From contig NZ_BCUF01000006.1 in NCBI RefSeq assembly GCF_001591145.1, positions 1-64,000 of the forward strand: a stretch of DNA of 64,000 nt. The letters are read 5' to 3'. Of the stretch, positions 34,578 through 44,295 are shown piece by piece. Position 1 is the stretch's first letter, and each line of letters starts with the position of its first letter. The notes under the pieces were generated by a model, which did not search any database, was not told where the DNA came from, and was given only the letters and a program-made list of their open reading frames with translations. Origin of the DNA: Vibrio harveyi NBRC 15634 = ATCC 14126 = KCTC 12724. GTDB taxonomy: Bacteria > Pseudomonadota > Gammaproteobacteria > Enterobacterales > Vibrionaceae. A program made the position numbers and the translations under genes.

Positions 34578-34875
34578 TTCAGCCAATAAACTCAGTTCTG
34601 CCAATCGTGCCATGTTAGTCGGTGCTATCGCAGGTGGCAGCGCGACAATTGCCAGCCAGTGGAAAGAGCATAAAGCGGGCAATATCGACACTAATGAAAT
34701 GGCTACCAGCGCCGCAAAATCTGCACTTAAGACTGCAGCAATCGCTGGTGCGACAACGTATGTGGCAGAAAAAATGGCCGGTCGCCCTGCACTCTCTATG
34801 CTGACAATTCTCAGCGTAGGTGCAGCGGGTCTTTACTTAATGGATCAAGTTTCGGAATCTAAAGATGAACAATAA
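34570..34875 (+). CDS. Small glycine-zipper membrane protein, ferrosome-type operon
   Basis: This 101-residue protein has two or three hydrophobic Ala/Gly-rich helices (AMLVGAIAGGSATIASQW; SALKTAAIAGATTYVAEKMA; ALSMLTILSVGAAGLYLM). The frame is open to 34507, but the ATG at 34570 overlaps the upstream stop (CATGAGTAA), as in the rest of the operon, and the extra N-terminal part is just a shadow of the upstream gene. Its stop overlaps the next start. It probably sits in the vesicle or inner membrane. Confidence 0.72.
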   Translation: MSNSANKLSSANRAMLVGAIAGGSATIASQWKEHKAGNIDTNEMATSAAKSALKTAAIAGATTYVAEKMAGRPALSMLTILSVGAAGLYLMDQVSESKDEQ

Positions 34876-35185
34876 CAACCCATACTACGGTTACCCTTAC
34901 TACGGCTACCCACAGCAACAAAACCAAGCAGTGGATCCACAACAGCAGGCTGCAGAGCAACCATATAAAAAGCAAAACACAAAAACGCATTTTATGATGG
35001 GTATGGCAGCCGGGGCAGCAGTTGCTTACCTATTGACAAACAAAAAGTTTCAGCAAGGTGTTACGACTACTGGTGAGAAAGCTTGGTCCGCAGTCCGTGG
35101 TGAAGTAGAAGAGCTTAAAGAACGCTTAGAAGACACACAAGCAGAGCTGGAATACTACCGTAACCTATACAAAGGCGAAGAATGA
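34865..35185 (+). CDS. YtxH-like protein with Tyr/Gln-rich N-terminus, ferrosome-type operon
   Basis: This 106-residue protein begins with a Tyr/Pro/Gln-rich repeat (YYGYPYYGYPQQQ). A single hydrophobic helix follows (FMMGMAAGAAVAYLLT, about residues 43-58), then a coiled coil (GEVEELKERLEDTQAELEYY). The repeat and coiled coil suggest a structural or assembly role on a membrane. It overlaps the genes on both sides by a few bases. Confidence 0.72.
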   Translation: MNNNNPYYGYPYYGYPQQQNQAVDPQQQAAEQPYKKQNTKTHFMMGMAAGAAVAYLLTNKKFQQGVTTTGEKAWSAVRGEVEELKERLEDTQAELEYYRNLYKGEE

Positions 35186-37242
35186 TCTCGATTCAGGTAA
35201 AGCATCACTTTCCCGGTCGGATCCGCTTTAAAGCATCAGCATTAAGGCATCACAAAGATGTCGGCACTTGGATTGAAACCAGTTTAATGGCAATCCAAGG
35301 CATCAGTGCTGTGCGGGTCAATGAGTCTGCTCAATCTGTTGTCGTCGAATATGACACACAACTGCTACAAGCAAAAACGGTTGAAGAACGTCTAAGCCAA
35401 CTTGATTTAGCAGAAGCCACTCAAGAAGAAGCAGAACACAAGTTTACGCGTGGCGACATTGCCATGAACGTGATTGGCACTATCGCGGCGGCTTTACTGC
35501 CCAACAAATGGGGAGCACTATCAACCGCAACATTGATTGCTCCAACCTTATTTGAAGGGGTCAGCGATCTAAAAGACAAGAACATTTCTGTTGAAGTCTT
35601 AGATGCAATTGCTGTTGGTTTATCGGCTTGGCGCGGTGATTACCGTACTGCGATGATGACGCAAAGCTTAATCAGTCTTGGCGAATACATGGAGCAAAAG
35701 ACCAGTCGCAACAGTGATCAACTACTGGCTGATTTGATGCGTCCTCAGGAATCGATTGTTTGGCGCGTAGACGGAACACAACGCACACAAGTGAACTCAA
35801 CGGAGCTTGACGTTGGTGATGTCATTGAGCTGGCTCCTGGTGTGTCTATTCCTGTTGATGGCACTATCATCAAAGGGGCAGCACTGATTAACCAATCCTC
35901 TTTGACTGGTGAAAATGTGCCAGTTCGTCGTGAGGAAAGTGCTGTCGTCTACTCTGGAACTAGCGTGCACGAAGGTACAATTCAAGTTCGCGTCGACAAG
36001 GTCGGTAGCGAAGCGACCACCGCAAAAATTGCCAAACTGATTTATGACTCGCTGAGTGAAAAGAGCGAAATTCAGCAGGTTACACAAGACATGGCAAACC
36101 GCCGCGTGAAAATTACCTTGGGTATCGGAGCCGCAGTCTTTGCGCTAACTCAGGATATTAACCGCGTCGCGTCTGTATTCCTTGTAGATTACTCCTGTGC
36201 GCTCAAACTCAGTACGCCAGTAACCTTCAAATCCATCATGTACCGTGCGGCACAACAAGGGATCTTGTTCAAAGGCGGCAGCGCAATTGAAAAATTGGTA
36301 AAAATAGACACCTGTGTGTTTGATAAAACGGGCACGCTCACTCATGGTGATATGCAGGTAACGGATGTGATTCCATTATGCGATTCCAACACGGCTCGTG
36401 ATTTACTCGCTATTGCAGCGTCTGTCGAAGAACACAGCAACCACCCACTTTCTCAGGCTGTGGTAAACGCGGCAAAACACAATCAACTACCACACATCGA
36501 GCACGGTGAAGTGGAATACGTGATTGCCCATGGTCTCAAGAGCACCATGAATGATCATGAGTTGGTAATGGGCAGTCGCCACTTCTTAGAAGTGCATGAG
36601 AGTGTTGACTTCACACCATTTGAAGATGTGATCAAAAAGTATGAAGCGCAAGGTCGTCACCTTATCTTCATCTCGCATCAAAATGTGTTGATCGGCATGA
36701 TTGGCTTACGCGATCACTTGCGTGAAGATGCATTAGACACGCTAAATGCACTGCACCAGTTTGGTGTCAAAGAGCTGATCATGATTACTGGTGACAGCCA
36801 ATTCAAAGCCAGCATTCTTGCTGATGAACTGAAACTAGATCGAGTCTTCGCTGAAGCAGTCCCTTCAGAGAAATCAACTATCGTTGAAGCGCTTCAGGCT
36901 GAAGGACGCACTGTTATGTTTGTTGGTGACGGCGTAAATGATGCGCCGGCTTTAACCGCAGCGGATGTCGGTGTCGCAATGGGTCGAGGTACTGAACTTG
37001 CCCGCCAAGTTGCCGATGTCGTGCTTCTTCGTGATCAGCTATACGGACTGGCAGAAGCGCGTGAGCTTGCCAATATCGCCATGCATGTGATCAACTCTAA
37101 CATCAAGATCGCAGAATACGTGAATAGCGGAATCATGCTTGCTGCTGCGTTAGGTTGGCTCAATCCAACGATGAGTGCTCTACTCCATAACGGCACAACA
37201 TTATCTATCCTTGGTCGCTCTGCAGCGCTTAGACATGGATAA
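35182..37242 (+). CDS. fezB: P1B-6-type heavy metal ATPase (FezB-like)
   Basis: This 686-residue P-type ATPase has an N-terminal HMA-like domain without CxxC (HHFPGRIRFK, residues 8-17). The phosphorylation site is D381 in DKTGTLTHGD, and the actuator motif is LTGEN (TGEN at 242-245). The HP motif is HSNHPLS and the hinge is GDGVNDAPA near 582-590. The membrane motif that selects the metal is SCA (S338-C339-A340, in YSCALKLSTPV) where copper and zinc pumps have CPC. This places it outside the common Cu/Zn groups and in the P1B-6 group of ferrosome ATPases, which load iron into membrane vesicles. The symbol is given as homology, not proof. Confidence 0.75.
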   Translation: MISIQVKHHFPGRIRFKASALRHHKDVGTWIETSLMAIQGISAVRVNESAQSVVVEYDTQLLQAKTVEERLSQLDLAEATQEEAEHKFTRGDIAMNVIGTIAAALLPNKWGALSTATLIAPTLFEGVSDLKDKNISVEVLDAIAVGLSAWRGDYRTAMMTQSLISLGEYMEQKTSRNSDQLLADLMRPQESIVWRVDGTQRTQVNSTELDVGDVIELAPGVSIPVDGTIIKGAALINQSSLTGENVPVRREESAVVYSGTSVHEGTIQVRVDKVGSEATTAKIAKLIYDSLSEKSEIQQVTQDMANRRVKITLGIGAAVFALTQDINRVASVFLVDYSCALKLSTPVTFKSIMYRAAQQGILFKGGSAIEKLVKIDTCVFDKTGTLTHGDMQVTDVIPLCDSNTARDLLAIAASVEEHSNHPLSQAVVNAAKHNQLPHIEHGEVEYVIAHGLKSTMNDHELVMGSRHFLEVHESVDFTPFEDVIKKYEAQGRHLIFISHQNVLIGMIGLRDHLREDALDTLNALHQFGVKELIMITGDSQFKASILADELKLDRVFAEAVPSEKSTIVEALQAEGRTVMFVGDGVNDAPALTAADVGVAMGRGTELARQVADVVLLRDQLYGLAEARELANIAMHVINSNIKIAEYVNSGIMLAAALGWLNPTMSALLHNGTTLSILGRSAALRHG

Positions 37243-37279
37243 ATGCACGCTTTAAGAAAAGACTCCTGAAAGCGATGAG

Positions 37280-37314
37280 AAAAGCCCCGACTCAATCGAG
37301 TATCGGGGCTTTTT
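37280..37314. terminator. Bidirectional terminator after fezB
   Basis: Eleven-base arms AAAAGCCCCGA / TCGGGGCTTTT with a 12-base loop that can pair further (CTC/GAG). It serves both convergent genes. Confidence 0.9.
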
Positions 37315-37332
37315 ATTATCTAAGGGAGAGCA

Positions 37333-39180
37333 TTAGTTTGATGAAAGCTTGTAACGATCATCAATGACTGTCACTTCTGGGAACGCTTTGCCACTCTTCA
37401 TCGCTTTCTCTGTTTCTTTCTTCACAGACTTATCAATCCAGAAGTTACCAATATCCATTGGATGGAACATGCTCTCGGTGGATTTGGTCATTGCATCCTT
37501 TGGTGTAATCAGCCAGCGCCAATGTGCAACACGAGTATAAGGTACCATGTAACCTGGGACGATCACGTTTGCATCACCAACATACTTCTGGATCTGACGT
37601 GACAAGTCATAACGCTTTTGTTGTTCAAACTCGTTGTCATACGCTTCAATTAACTTATCTAGCTCAGGGCTACTGTAGTTCGTATGTGCATTCGTTTGCG
37701 GCTTGTTCGCATTCGCTGAGTGGAAGTATTCCCAATATGCTGGGATTTCACCTGAGCCCATATTTAAGAATGCCAGTTGGTGCTTTTTCTCTAGGATGTA
37801 TTTAAACGCAGAGGAGCCATCAACAAGGTTAAGGGTAAACTCAAGACCCGCTAATTTCGCTTGTTCTTTTAGATAAGCAATTCTAGGAGTATGAGAATTG
37901 TAACCGTAAGTAATCGCAAAACTTAGGCGCTCGCCTTTGTCATTAACACGAATACCATCCGCCCCTATTTTATCGAAACCCGCTTTCTCGAAATGCTTAA
38001 CCGCTTCTGCTGGATCAAATTTTGGTGGTGTATTGTTTGGATCATCATACTCACCATGACCAAAGCCTAAACCGTGTGGCTTACGTGAATAATCACCACG
38101 CATGATGTTTTCAATCATGCCATCGTAGTCTGTTGCAGCCATGATGCCTTTACGTACTTCTATATTGCCTAGCATCGGCATTGCTGTGTTAATCCACAGA
38201 CCACCCGCACCTTGAGGTGATTGGTTGAAGCCCCAATACTTTTGGATATAACCCTTGGTGTAGCCATCGCTGTTTGTTTTGTCGTGCCAAAGGTTAGGTA
38301 GCACCATATCAAAGTAATCAAGCTTGCCTTTTTCGAAGTGCTTCATCGCGATGTCTTGGTCACGAATTACAGTGATACGTACTTTGTCTACGTTGTAACG
38401 GTTTTTGTAATAACGGTTGTTATAGCCCCACCAATCTTCACCAACGTGCTTAAAGGTAACACTCTTACCCTTTTTGATCTTATCAAGGTAGTAAGGGGCG
38501 GCGGTCGGTTCTGCCTTGAAGTTGAACTTGCGGACGAAGTTATCTGGCATACCGTCTTTGTTTTCGTCCTTTTCACCCTCAAAGAAGTGTTCTGGACGAG
38601 GTTGGAAGCCGTTACTTGGCATATTGATCAAAACCATGAGAGAGTCGTGGCTTTGCGCAACAGAAAGATTAACGCGAATTGTGTATTCATCAATCTTCTC
38701 TACGCTCACAATACTGTTTTTAAAGAAGTCGTTGTACCAAGGATCGATGATGTCTTCTGAAGTGTAATACTTCATCATAAATACGTAGTCGTCTGCGGTG
38801 ATCTTCTCACCATCTGACCATTTAGCGGTTTCATCCAGCTTAAAGTAAACTGTTTTATTATCTTCACCGAACGCCCACTCTTTGGCTAATTGTGGGATCC
38901 ATTTACCGGTGTTTGGATGGCGCTGTGCCAATTTAGGTGCGCCATCCATAAAGTAGTGACGTAGACCTGAGTTAGCATCAGGACCAACGCTACGAAGAGT
39001 CTGTGGAAAGCTCATCATATATGTGCGCAGAGTGCCGCCTCGTACAGCTTCATCAGAAGCGAAAAGAGGCTCGTTATTATTCGAAATCCATTCGATGTCA
39101 GCAGGTAGCTCCGCAGCATTTAACTGAAAGCTGCTCGCCATTAACATTGCCAATGCCGAGAATGGCAGAGTTTTTATCAT
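37333..39180 (-). CDS. Oligopeptide-binding protein (SBP_bac_5, YejA-like)
   Basis: This 615-residue periplasmic solute-binding protein of ABC importer family 5 has a signal peptide at residues 1-23 (cleavage after NAA). Family motifs include WKFxDG-like AKWSDGEKITADDYVF, and the long C-terminal lobe matches YejA in size. The frame runs to 39291, but the ATG at 39180 follows AAGGAAG and starts the signal peptide. No permease or ATPase genes are adjacent, so it is an orphan binding protein using components encoded elsewhere. Two palindromes lie upstream. Confidence 0.85.
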   Translation of the reverse strand: MIKTLPFSALAMLMASSFQLNAAELPADIEWISNNNEPLFASDEAVRGGTLRTYMMSFPQTLRSVGPDANSGLRHYFMDGAPKLAQRHPNTGKWIPQLAKEWAFGEDNKTVYFKLDETAKWSDGEKITADDYVFMMKYYTSEDIIDPWYNDFFKNSIVSVEKIDEYTIRVNLSVAQSHDSLMVLINMPSNGFQPRPEHFFEGEKDENKDGMPDNFVRKFNFKAEPTAAPYYLDKIKKGKSVTFKHVGEDWWGYNNRYYKNRYNVDKVRITVIRDQDIAMKHFEKGKLDYFDMVLPNLWHDKTNSDGYTKGYIQKYWGFNQSPQGAGGLWINTAMPMLGNIEVRKGIMAATDYDGMIENIMRGDYSRKPHGLGFGHGEYDDPNNTPPKFDPAEAVKHFEKAGFDKIGADGIRVNDKGERLSFAITYGYNSHTPRIAYLKEQAKLAGLEFTLNLVDGSSAFKYILEKKHQLAFLNMGSGEIPAYWEYFHSANANKPQTNAHTNYSSPELDKLIEAYDNEFEQQKRYDLSRQIQKYVGDANVIVPGYMVPYTRVAHWRWLITPKDAMTKSTESMFHPMDIGNFWIDKSVKKETEKAMKSGKAFPEVTVIDDRYKLSSN

Positions 39181-39336
39181 TGTTTTCTTCCTTGTCGTGT
39201 TTGCGCAGTAAGACCAGAAGAACGACAACAAGTGAATCTCGAAGCGACTGTGTTTAATACACAGTAAAGGAAATAATGGGAGCGAATACAAAGTGAAGTC
39301 CTGTTCACTTCCGTATAAATATCAGAGAGTTTCACT

Positions 39337-39403
39337 AGGTCATCCTGACCTTACAACGCAGTGAATGCATCCACTCCATAGTATTCGTTACACATTTGTA
39401 ACG
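39337..39403. promoter_or_regulatory. Two palindromes upstream of the peptide-binding protein gene
   Basis: AGGTCA-TCC-TGACCT (39337-39351) and CGTTACA-CATT-TGTAACG (39386-39403) lie about 155-225 bases before the start codon. Both look like dimer operator sites; I cannot name the regulator. The remainder of the 39181-39603 gap contains only the pyrF terminator. Confidence 0.45.
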
Positions 39404-39552
39404 CAACCCATCCATAACACATGGTTGCACTTTCCGAGTATCACAGCGGTTTATGTTAGCAAAGTGTGAACCTAGCAGTGCCATTAGCCATACAGTCAAG
39501 GCAAAACGATATCAATTACAGCTACCTCTATTTTTTCAGTGCAGCAAAAACA

Positions 39553-39584
39553 AAAAAGGCGAAGCGTTCCCACTTCACCTTTTT
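39553..39584 (-). terminator. Terminator of pyrF
   Basis: Arms AAAAAGGCGAAG / CTTCACCTTTTT pair with one G-U and end in a T-run on the minus strand, 20 bases after the pyrF stop. Confidence 0.8.
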
Positions 39585-39603
39585 CGTTCGGTTCAAATCA
39601 ACA

Positions 39604-40305
39604 TTACATATTTGCTAAGCTATCGTTGATTGACTTAAGGACCGATGCAGGATCCACAGCCTGAGTAATCGGACGACCAATTACAAGGTAGTCAGAACCC
39701 GCTTGGATTGCATCTACTGGCGTCATGATGCGGCGTTGATCACCTTGCTCAGAACCTGCTGGGCGGATACCTGGAGTGATTAGCTTAAATTCTTTTCCAA
39801 GTTCATTTTTAAGTAGAGATGACTCTTGCGCAGAGCACACTACGCCATCAAGACCAGCGTTCTTTGTCAGAGTTGCTAGGCGAATAACCTGCTCTTGAGG
39901 AGCGACGTTCAGACCGATTCCAGCAAGATCGCTCTGCTCCATGCTTGTTAACACTGTCACACCAATAAGTAGCGGGCGGTCTTTACCGTAAGGTTCAAGA
40001 ATTTCACGCGATGCTGTCATCATGCGCTCGCCACCACTTGCGTGTACATTCACCATCCATACGCCCAGTTCAGCTGCTGCGCGAACCGCTTTTGAACACG
40101 TATTCGGGATATCGTGAAACTTCAGATCTAGGAATACAGAGAAACCGCGTTTATGAAGCTCACGTACGAAATCAGGACCAAATAGCGTAAACATTTCTTT
40201 GCCTACTTTAAGGCGACATGACGCAGGATCAATTCTGTCTACAAACGCAAGCGCATCAGCTTGGTTATCATAATCCAGTGCGACAATAACTTTTTGGTCG
40301 ATCAT
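39604..40305 (-). CDS. pyrF: Orotidine 5'-phosphate decarboxylase
   Basis: This 233-residue enzyme makes UMP, the last step of pyrimidine synthesis. It has the DxKxxD catalytic motif in [12 protein letters not shown], the opening [12 protein letters not shown], and the phosphate loop [15 protein letters not shown]. It follows lapB by about 80 bases on the same strand, as in E. coli and other gammaproteobacteria (lapA-lapB-pyrF). Confidence 0.97.
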   Translation of the reverse strand: MIDQKVIVALDYDNQADALAFVDRIDPASCRLKVGKEMFTLFGPDFVRELHKRGFSVFLDLKFHDIPNTCSKAVRAAAELGVWMVNVHASGGERMMTASREILEPYGKDRPLLIGVTVLTSMEQSDLAGIGLNVAPQEQVIRLATLTKNAGLDGVVCSAQESSLLKNELGKEFKLITPGIRPAGSEQGDQRRIMTPVDAIQAGSDYLVIGRPITQAVDPASVLKSINDSLANM

Positions 40306-40388
40306 TTCATCTCCTAACTGTTTTTGGTTCTTATTAAATAAAGGTCAAAAAAATGCAGCGGACAGAAACTCTGCCAGCTGCATTAAAA

Positions 40389-41564
40389 TTATTCACCGTC
40401 CAATCCTCGGATTGGCTTGATCGTCCCCCACCCTTTACACGATGGACAGTGCCAGTAAAGGGAATGAGTGGAGAAACCACATTTCCTGCATCGGTAGTGC
40501 GGTTTAACTTTTAATTGCTCACCAACCATCGCTTGTAGTGTAGAAAGGCTGTCTTTTGCACGACCATCTTCTGCTTCTGCAATATGGTAGTCAATAAGGC
40601 GGTAGAAGCCCTTCATAGTTGGGTTTTTCAATAGTTGTTTGGTTAGTAGTTCTTGTGCGGCTCCCACACTCTCATGGTGCGCAACTAACTGTGCCAACAT
40701 CAATTCAGACGATACACCGGCTTTCTTATCGATACATGCTCGTAAAAATTCCACCAGCTCATCTTCTTGACCAAGGTGGTGATAACACTCGGCAATTGTT
40801 GGCAGTACATCACTAATAAAGTCTTTATCTTGCTCAAGCACGCCAGTCAGGTATTTGATGGTGTGTTTGTAGTCTTCTGATTCCAAGTACACGCGACCAA
40901 GAGCAATACTCGCACGGACACATTTAGGATCTTCTGAAAGTGCTTTCTTGAAATGTTGAATGGCTTTATTGGTATTGCCATCCGCTTGGTCAAGCATCGC
41001 CAGCTCACACCAGAAGTGCGCAATGTTAGCGCGAATACGAGTGCGTTTTTTGCCCATTTTCGCTAACTGGTTTGCGTAGTGAATCGCTTTTTCCCACTCA
41101 CGGGTTTGTTGGTAAATAGTCACCAACTGTTGAAGGGCACTTTCACGATGGTCTGGCTCATCAACTAGCTGCTCAAAGATCTTCTCGGCACGGTCTAAAA
41201 AGCCGGAAGCCATGTAGTCTTTCGCCAGTTGCTGGAGAGCAAGGTTTTTCTGATCCAGAGTCAGACCAGAACGGGAAATCAGGTTTTGGTGGATACGAAT
41301 TGCACGGTCGACTTCACCACGAGAACGGAAAAGATTACCTAACGCTAGGTGTGTATCTATCGTTTCGTTATCAACTTGGAGCAATTCAATAAAGTGGTCA
41401 ACCGCCTTATCTGACTGATCAGATAAAAGCAGGTTAAGACCCGTCACGTACTGACGGGATATCTGATGAGATTGCTTCTGCTTGTCTTGCTGAGCGCTGC
41501 GATGCCCCATGTACCAACCATAGGCGGCGGCTATCGGCAATAACAAGAAGAGTAGTTCAAGCAT
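40389..41564 (-). CDS. lapB: Lipopolysaccharide assembly protein B
   Basis: This 391-residue protein has an N-terminal membrane anchor (residues 1-18), about nine TPR repeats and a C-terminal rubredoxin-like metal site (CRKCGFSTHSLYWHCPSCKGW). LapB recruits LpxC to FtsH for degradation and so sets LPS synthesis. It follows lapA by 18 bases, the usual pair. The length matches the family (389 in E. coli). Confidence 0.96.
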   Translation of the reverse strand: MLELLFLLLPIAAAYGWYMGHRSAQQDKQKQSHQISRQYVTGLNLLLSDQSDKAVDHFIELLQVDNETIDTHLALGNLFRSRGEVDRAIRIHQNLISRSGLTLDQKNLALQQLAKDYMASGFLDRAEKIFEQLVDEPDHRESALQQLVTIYQQTREWEKAIHYANQLAKMGKKRTRIRANIAHFWCELAMLDQADGNTNKAIQHFKKALSEDPKCVRASIALGRVYLESEDYKHTIKYLTGVLEQDKDFISDVLPTIAECYHHLGQEDELVEFLRACIDKKAGVSSELMLAQLVAHHESVGAAQELLTKQLLKNPTMKGFYRLIDYHIAEAEDGRAKDSLSTLQAMVGEQLKVKPHYRCRKCGFSTHSLYWHCPSCKGWGTIKPIRGLDGE

Positions 41565-41582
41565 TAAAGTTAAGCCTTATCC

Positions 41583-41876
41583 TTATGCCTGTTTTGCTAC
41601 TGCTGGTTTAGCAGGTTTCTCTGCTTCAGCGGGCTCATACTTTTTAAGTTTCTTTTTCAGACGACGAACCTGAAGTTGAGTCTTGAATTGGATGCTAGCA
41701 AAGATAACCCATGCCAGAGCAAAGCCAACCACAAAGACCACACCTAGTAGCGTTGATAAGTGGAATTCACCCTTCGCTAAAAGGTAATTGAAAGTCACGA
41801 TCTCTTGGTTTTGAGAACCTAAAGCCAGTGCAATTAAAAAGAGAGCTAAAACAGCAACGATTTTTATAATTTTCAT
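41583..41876 (-). CDS. lapA: Lipopolysaccharide assembly protein A
   Basis: This 97-residue inner membrane protein has two helices (about residues 5-22 and 42-64) and a basic coiled tail (QVRRLKKKLKKYEP). The LapA family (YciS, DUF1049) acts with LapB. It lies directly upstream of lapB and downstream of ihfB, separated from the latter by a strong terminator, so it likely has its own promoter in the gap 41877-41964. Confidence 0.93.
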   Translation of the reverse strand: MKIIKIVAVLALFLIALALGSQNQEIVTFNYLLAKGEFHLSTLLGVVFVVGFALAWVIFASIQFKTQLQVRRLKKKLKKYEPAEAEKPAKPAVAKQA

Positions 41877-41964
41877 GTTACATCACCCTTCGAGGAGTAA
41901 GTAGGTAAGATTATGCAGTAAAATGTTTCTTCAGACCATGTATATTACCAATAATCTAGTTATA

Positions 41965-41998
41965 AAAAAGCGGCATACACGAGAGTATGCCGCTTTTT
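41965..41998 (-). terminator. Terminator of ihfB
   Basis: Fourteen-base perfect arms AAAAAGCGGCATAC / GTATGCCGCTTTTT with a six-base loop, directly after the ihfB stop. Confidence 0.92.
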
Positions 41999-42016
41999 CA
42001 AACTAATAAGAGAGCC

Positions 42017-42301
42017 TTAGCCAACCATATTTACACGTTCACGAAGCTCTTTACCAGGTTTGAAGTGAGGAACGTATTTACCTTCCAACTCCACTTTATC
42101 GCCCGTTTTAGGGTTACGACCTACGCGAGGCTCGCGGTAATGAAGAGAAAAACTACCAAAGCCACGGATCTCGATACGGTCACCGCTCTCTAGTGTAGAA
42201 GCCATGTGCTCTAAAATATCTTTTACAGCATCTTCTACCTCTTTCGCTGATAAATGTGTTTGCTCAGCGCAGAGTCTTTCAATCAGTTCAGACTTAGTCA
42301 T
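42017..42301 (-). CDS. ihfB: Integration host factor beta subunit
   Basis: This 94-residue DNA-bending protein has the HU/IHF fold with the beta-arm segment [28 protein letters not shown] and the conserved [11 protein letters not shown]. The [10 protein letters not shown] start is typical of IhfB. It pairs with IhfA encoded elsewhere. Its place after rpsA is conserved in gammaproteobacteria. Confidence 0.97.
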   Translation of the reverse strand: MTKSELIERLCAEQTHLSAKEVEDAVKDILEHMASTLESGDRIEIRGFGSFSLHYREPRVGRNPKTGDKVELEGKYVPHFKPGKELRERVNMVG

Positions 42302-42472
42302 AGTTGCCCTCTTTGAGTATCTTTATCACTCATTATAGTAAGTAATACTAATTCCAACAAACACTTGCTATCAATTCTAGACAAATTTTACACAAAATGC
42401 GCAATCAAAAAATGTCTTTTTTTAGCATAGTTTATCAACATTAGTATTACTACTCGCAAAGTAGCAAGCATA

Positions 42473-42498
42473 AAAAAGGAGCCTTGCGGCTCCTTTTT
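42473..42498 (-). terminator. Terminator of rpsA
   Basis: Arms AAAAAGGAGCC / GGCTCCTTTTT with a four-base loop TTGC, about 17 bases after the rpsA stop codon. Confidence 0.92.
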
Positions 42499-42514
42499 AG
42501 CTTAAGCGAGTAAA

Positions 42515-44185
42515 TTATTCGCCTTTAGCAGCTTTGAAAGCGTCAGCCATTGCATTACCAAAAGCAGCTTCGTCTTGCTTGTTGATAGATGCCATTGCTT
42601 CTTGCTCTTCAGCTTCATCTTTAGCTTTGATAGATAGGTTGATTACGCGGTTCTTACGGTCAACACCTGTGAACTTCGCTTCAACAACATCACCAGCGCT
42701 TAGGATTAGAGAAGCATCTTCTACGCGATCGCGAGATACTTCAGAAGCACGGATGTAGCCTTCAACGCCTTCTGCGATTTCAACTGTAGCGCCTTTAGCG
42801 TCAACAGCAGTTACAGTAGCGTTAACTAGAACACCTTTCTTGTTGTCAGCAACGTAAGCATTGAATGGGTCGTTTTCCATTTGCTTGATGCCTAGAGAGA
42901 TGCGCTCACGCTCAGCGTCTACTGCTAGAACAACTGCAGAGATCTCGTCGCCTTTCTTGTACTCACGTACAGCTTCTTCGCCAGCAACATTCCAAGAAAT
43001 GTCAGATAGGTGAACTAGACCGTCGATGCCGCCTTCTAGACCGATGAAGATACCGAAGTCAGTGATAGACTTGATCTTACCAGTAACTTTGTCGCCTTTA
43101 GCTTGTGCTTCAGCGAATGACTGCCATGGGTTAGCTTTACACTGTTTCAGACCTAGAGAGATACGACGACGTTCTTCGTCGATTTCAAGAACCATAACCT
43201 CAACTTCGTCGCCAACATTAACAACTTTAGAAGGGTGGATGTTCTTGTTAGTCCAATCCATTTCAGAAACGTGTACTAGACCTTCAACGCCTTCTTCGAT
43301 TTCAACGAAGCAGCCGTAGTCAGTTAGGTTAGTTACGCGACCAGTTAGTTTGTGACCTTCTGGGTAACGCTTAGCGATTGCTACCCATGGATCTTCGCCT
43401 AGTTGCTTAAGACCTAGTGATACGCGAGTACGCTCACGGTCGAACTTAAGAACTTTAACTTGGATCTCATCACCAACGTTAACGATTTCAGATGGGTGCT
43501 TAACACGCTTCCAAGCCATATCAGTGATATGTAGAAGACCGTCAACGCCACCTAGGTCAACGAACGCACCGTAGTCAGTAAGGTTCTTAACGATACCTTT
43601 AACTTCAGAACCTTCTTGTAGAGTTTCTAGAAGCTCGTCACGTTCAACGCTGTTCTCAGATTCGATAACTGCACGACGTGAAACAACTACGTTGTTACGT
43701 TTTTGGTCAAGTTTGATAACTTTGAACTCTAGCTCTTTGTTTTCTAGGTGAGCAGTGTCGCGGATTGGACGTACGTCTACTAGAGAGCCAGGAAGGAAAG
43801 CACGGATACCGTTTAGTTCAACAGTGAAACCGCCTTTAACTTTACCGTTGATGATACCAACAACAGTTTCAGCTTCTTCGTAAGCTTTCTCAAGAACGAT
43901 CCAAGCTTCGTGACGCTTAGCTTTCTCACGAGAAAGTTGAGTTTCACCGAAACCATCTTCAACAGCGTCTAGAGCTACGTCTACTTCAGCGCCAACTTCA
44001 ACTTCAAGTTCGCCAGCAGCGTTCTTGAACTGTTCAGCAGGGATAGCAGATTCAGACTTAAGACCAGCGTCAACAAGAACGAAACCGTTCTCGATAGCTA
44101 CTACAGTACCTTTAACGATGCTGCCTTGTTGGAATTCTGTTTCGTTTAGAAACTCTTCAAAGAGTTGAGCAAAAGATTCAGTCAT
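42515..44185 (-). CDS. rpsA: 30S ribosomal protein S1
   Basis: This 556-residue protein has six S1 RNA-binding repeats (starting near 20, 105, 190, 275, 362 and 449), each with the pattern VTDxGxFVxL...GLVHxSD. S1 brings mRNAs to the ribosome. The length equals that of E. coli S1 (557). It follows cmk on the same strand, the conserved order. Codon use is strongly biased, as expected of a highly expressed gene. Confidence 0.98.
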   Translation of the reverse strand: MTESFAQLFEEFLNETEFQQGSIVKGTVVAIENGFVLVDAGLKSESAIPAEQFKNAAGELEVEVGAEVDVALDAVEDGFGETQLSREKAKRHEAWIVLEKAYEEAETVVGIINGKVKGGFTVELNGIRAFLPGSLVDVRPIRDTAHLENKELEFKVIKLDQKRNNVVVSRRAVIESENSVERDELLETLQEGSEVKGIVKNLTDYGAFVDLGGVDGLLHITDMAWKRVKHPSEIVNVGDEIQVKVLKFDRERTRVSLGLKQLGEDPWVAIAKRYPEGHKLTGRVTNLTDYGCFVEIEEGVEGLVHVSEMDWTNKNIHPSKVVNVGDEVEVMVLEIDEERRRISLGLKQCKANPWQSFAEAQAKGDKVTGKIKSITDFGIFIGLEGGIDGLVHLSDISWNVAGEEAVREYKKGDEISAVVLAVDAERERISLGIKQMENDPFNAYVADNKKGVLVNATVTAVDAKGATVEIAEGVEGYIRASEVSRDRVEDASLILSAGDVVEAKFTGVDRKNRVINLSIKAKDEAEEQEAMASINKQDEAAFGNAMADAFKAAKGE

Positions 44186-44295
44186 TTATTTAATCTTCAA
44201 TAAATTAAACGTCCACGGGTATCCTACCGCATGGGGTTATTAAATTCGCCAATCATCATCCTTGCGACCGACGCTCTTAGCCTAGCCGAGCGTAA

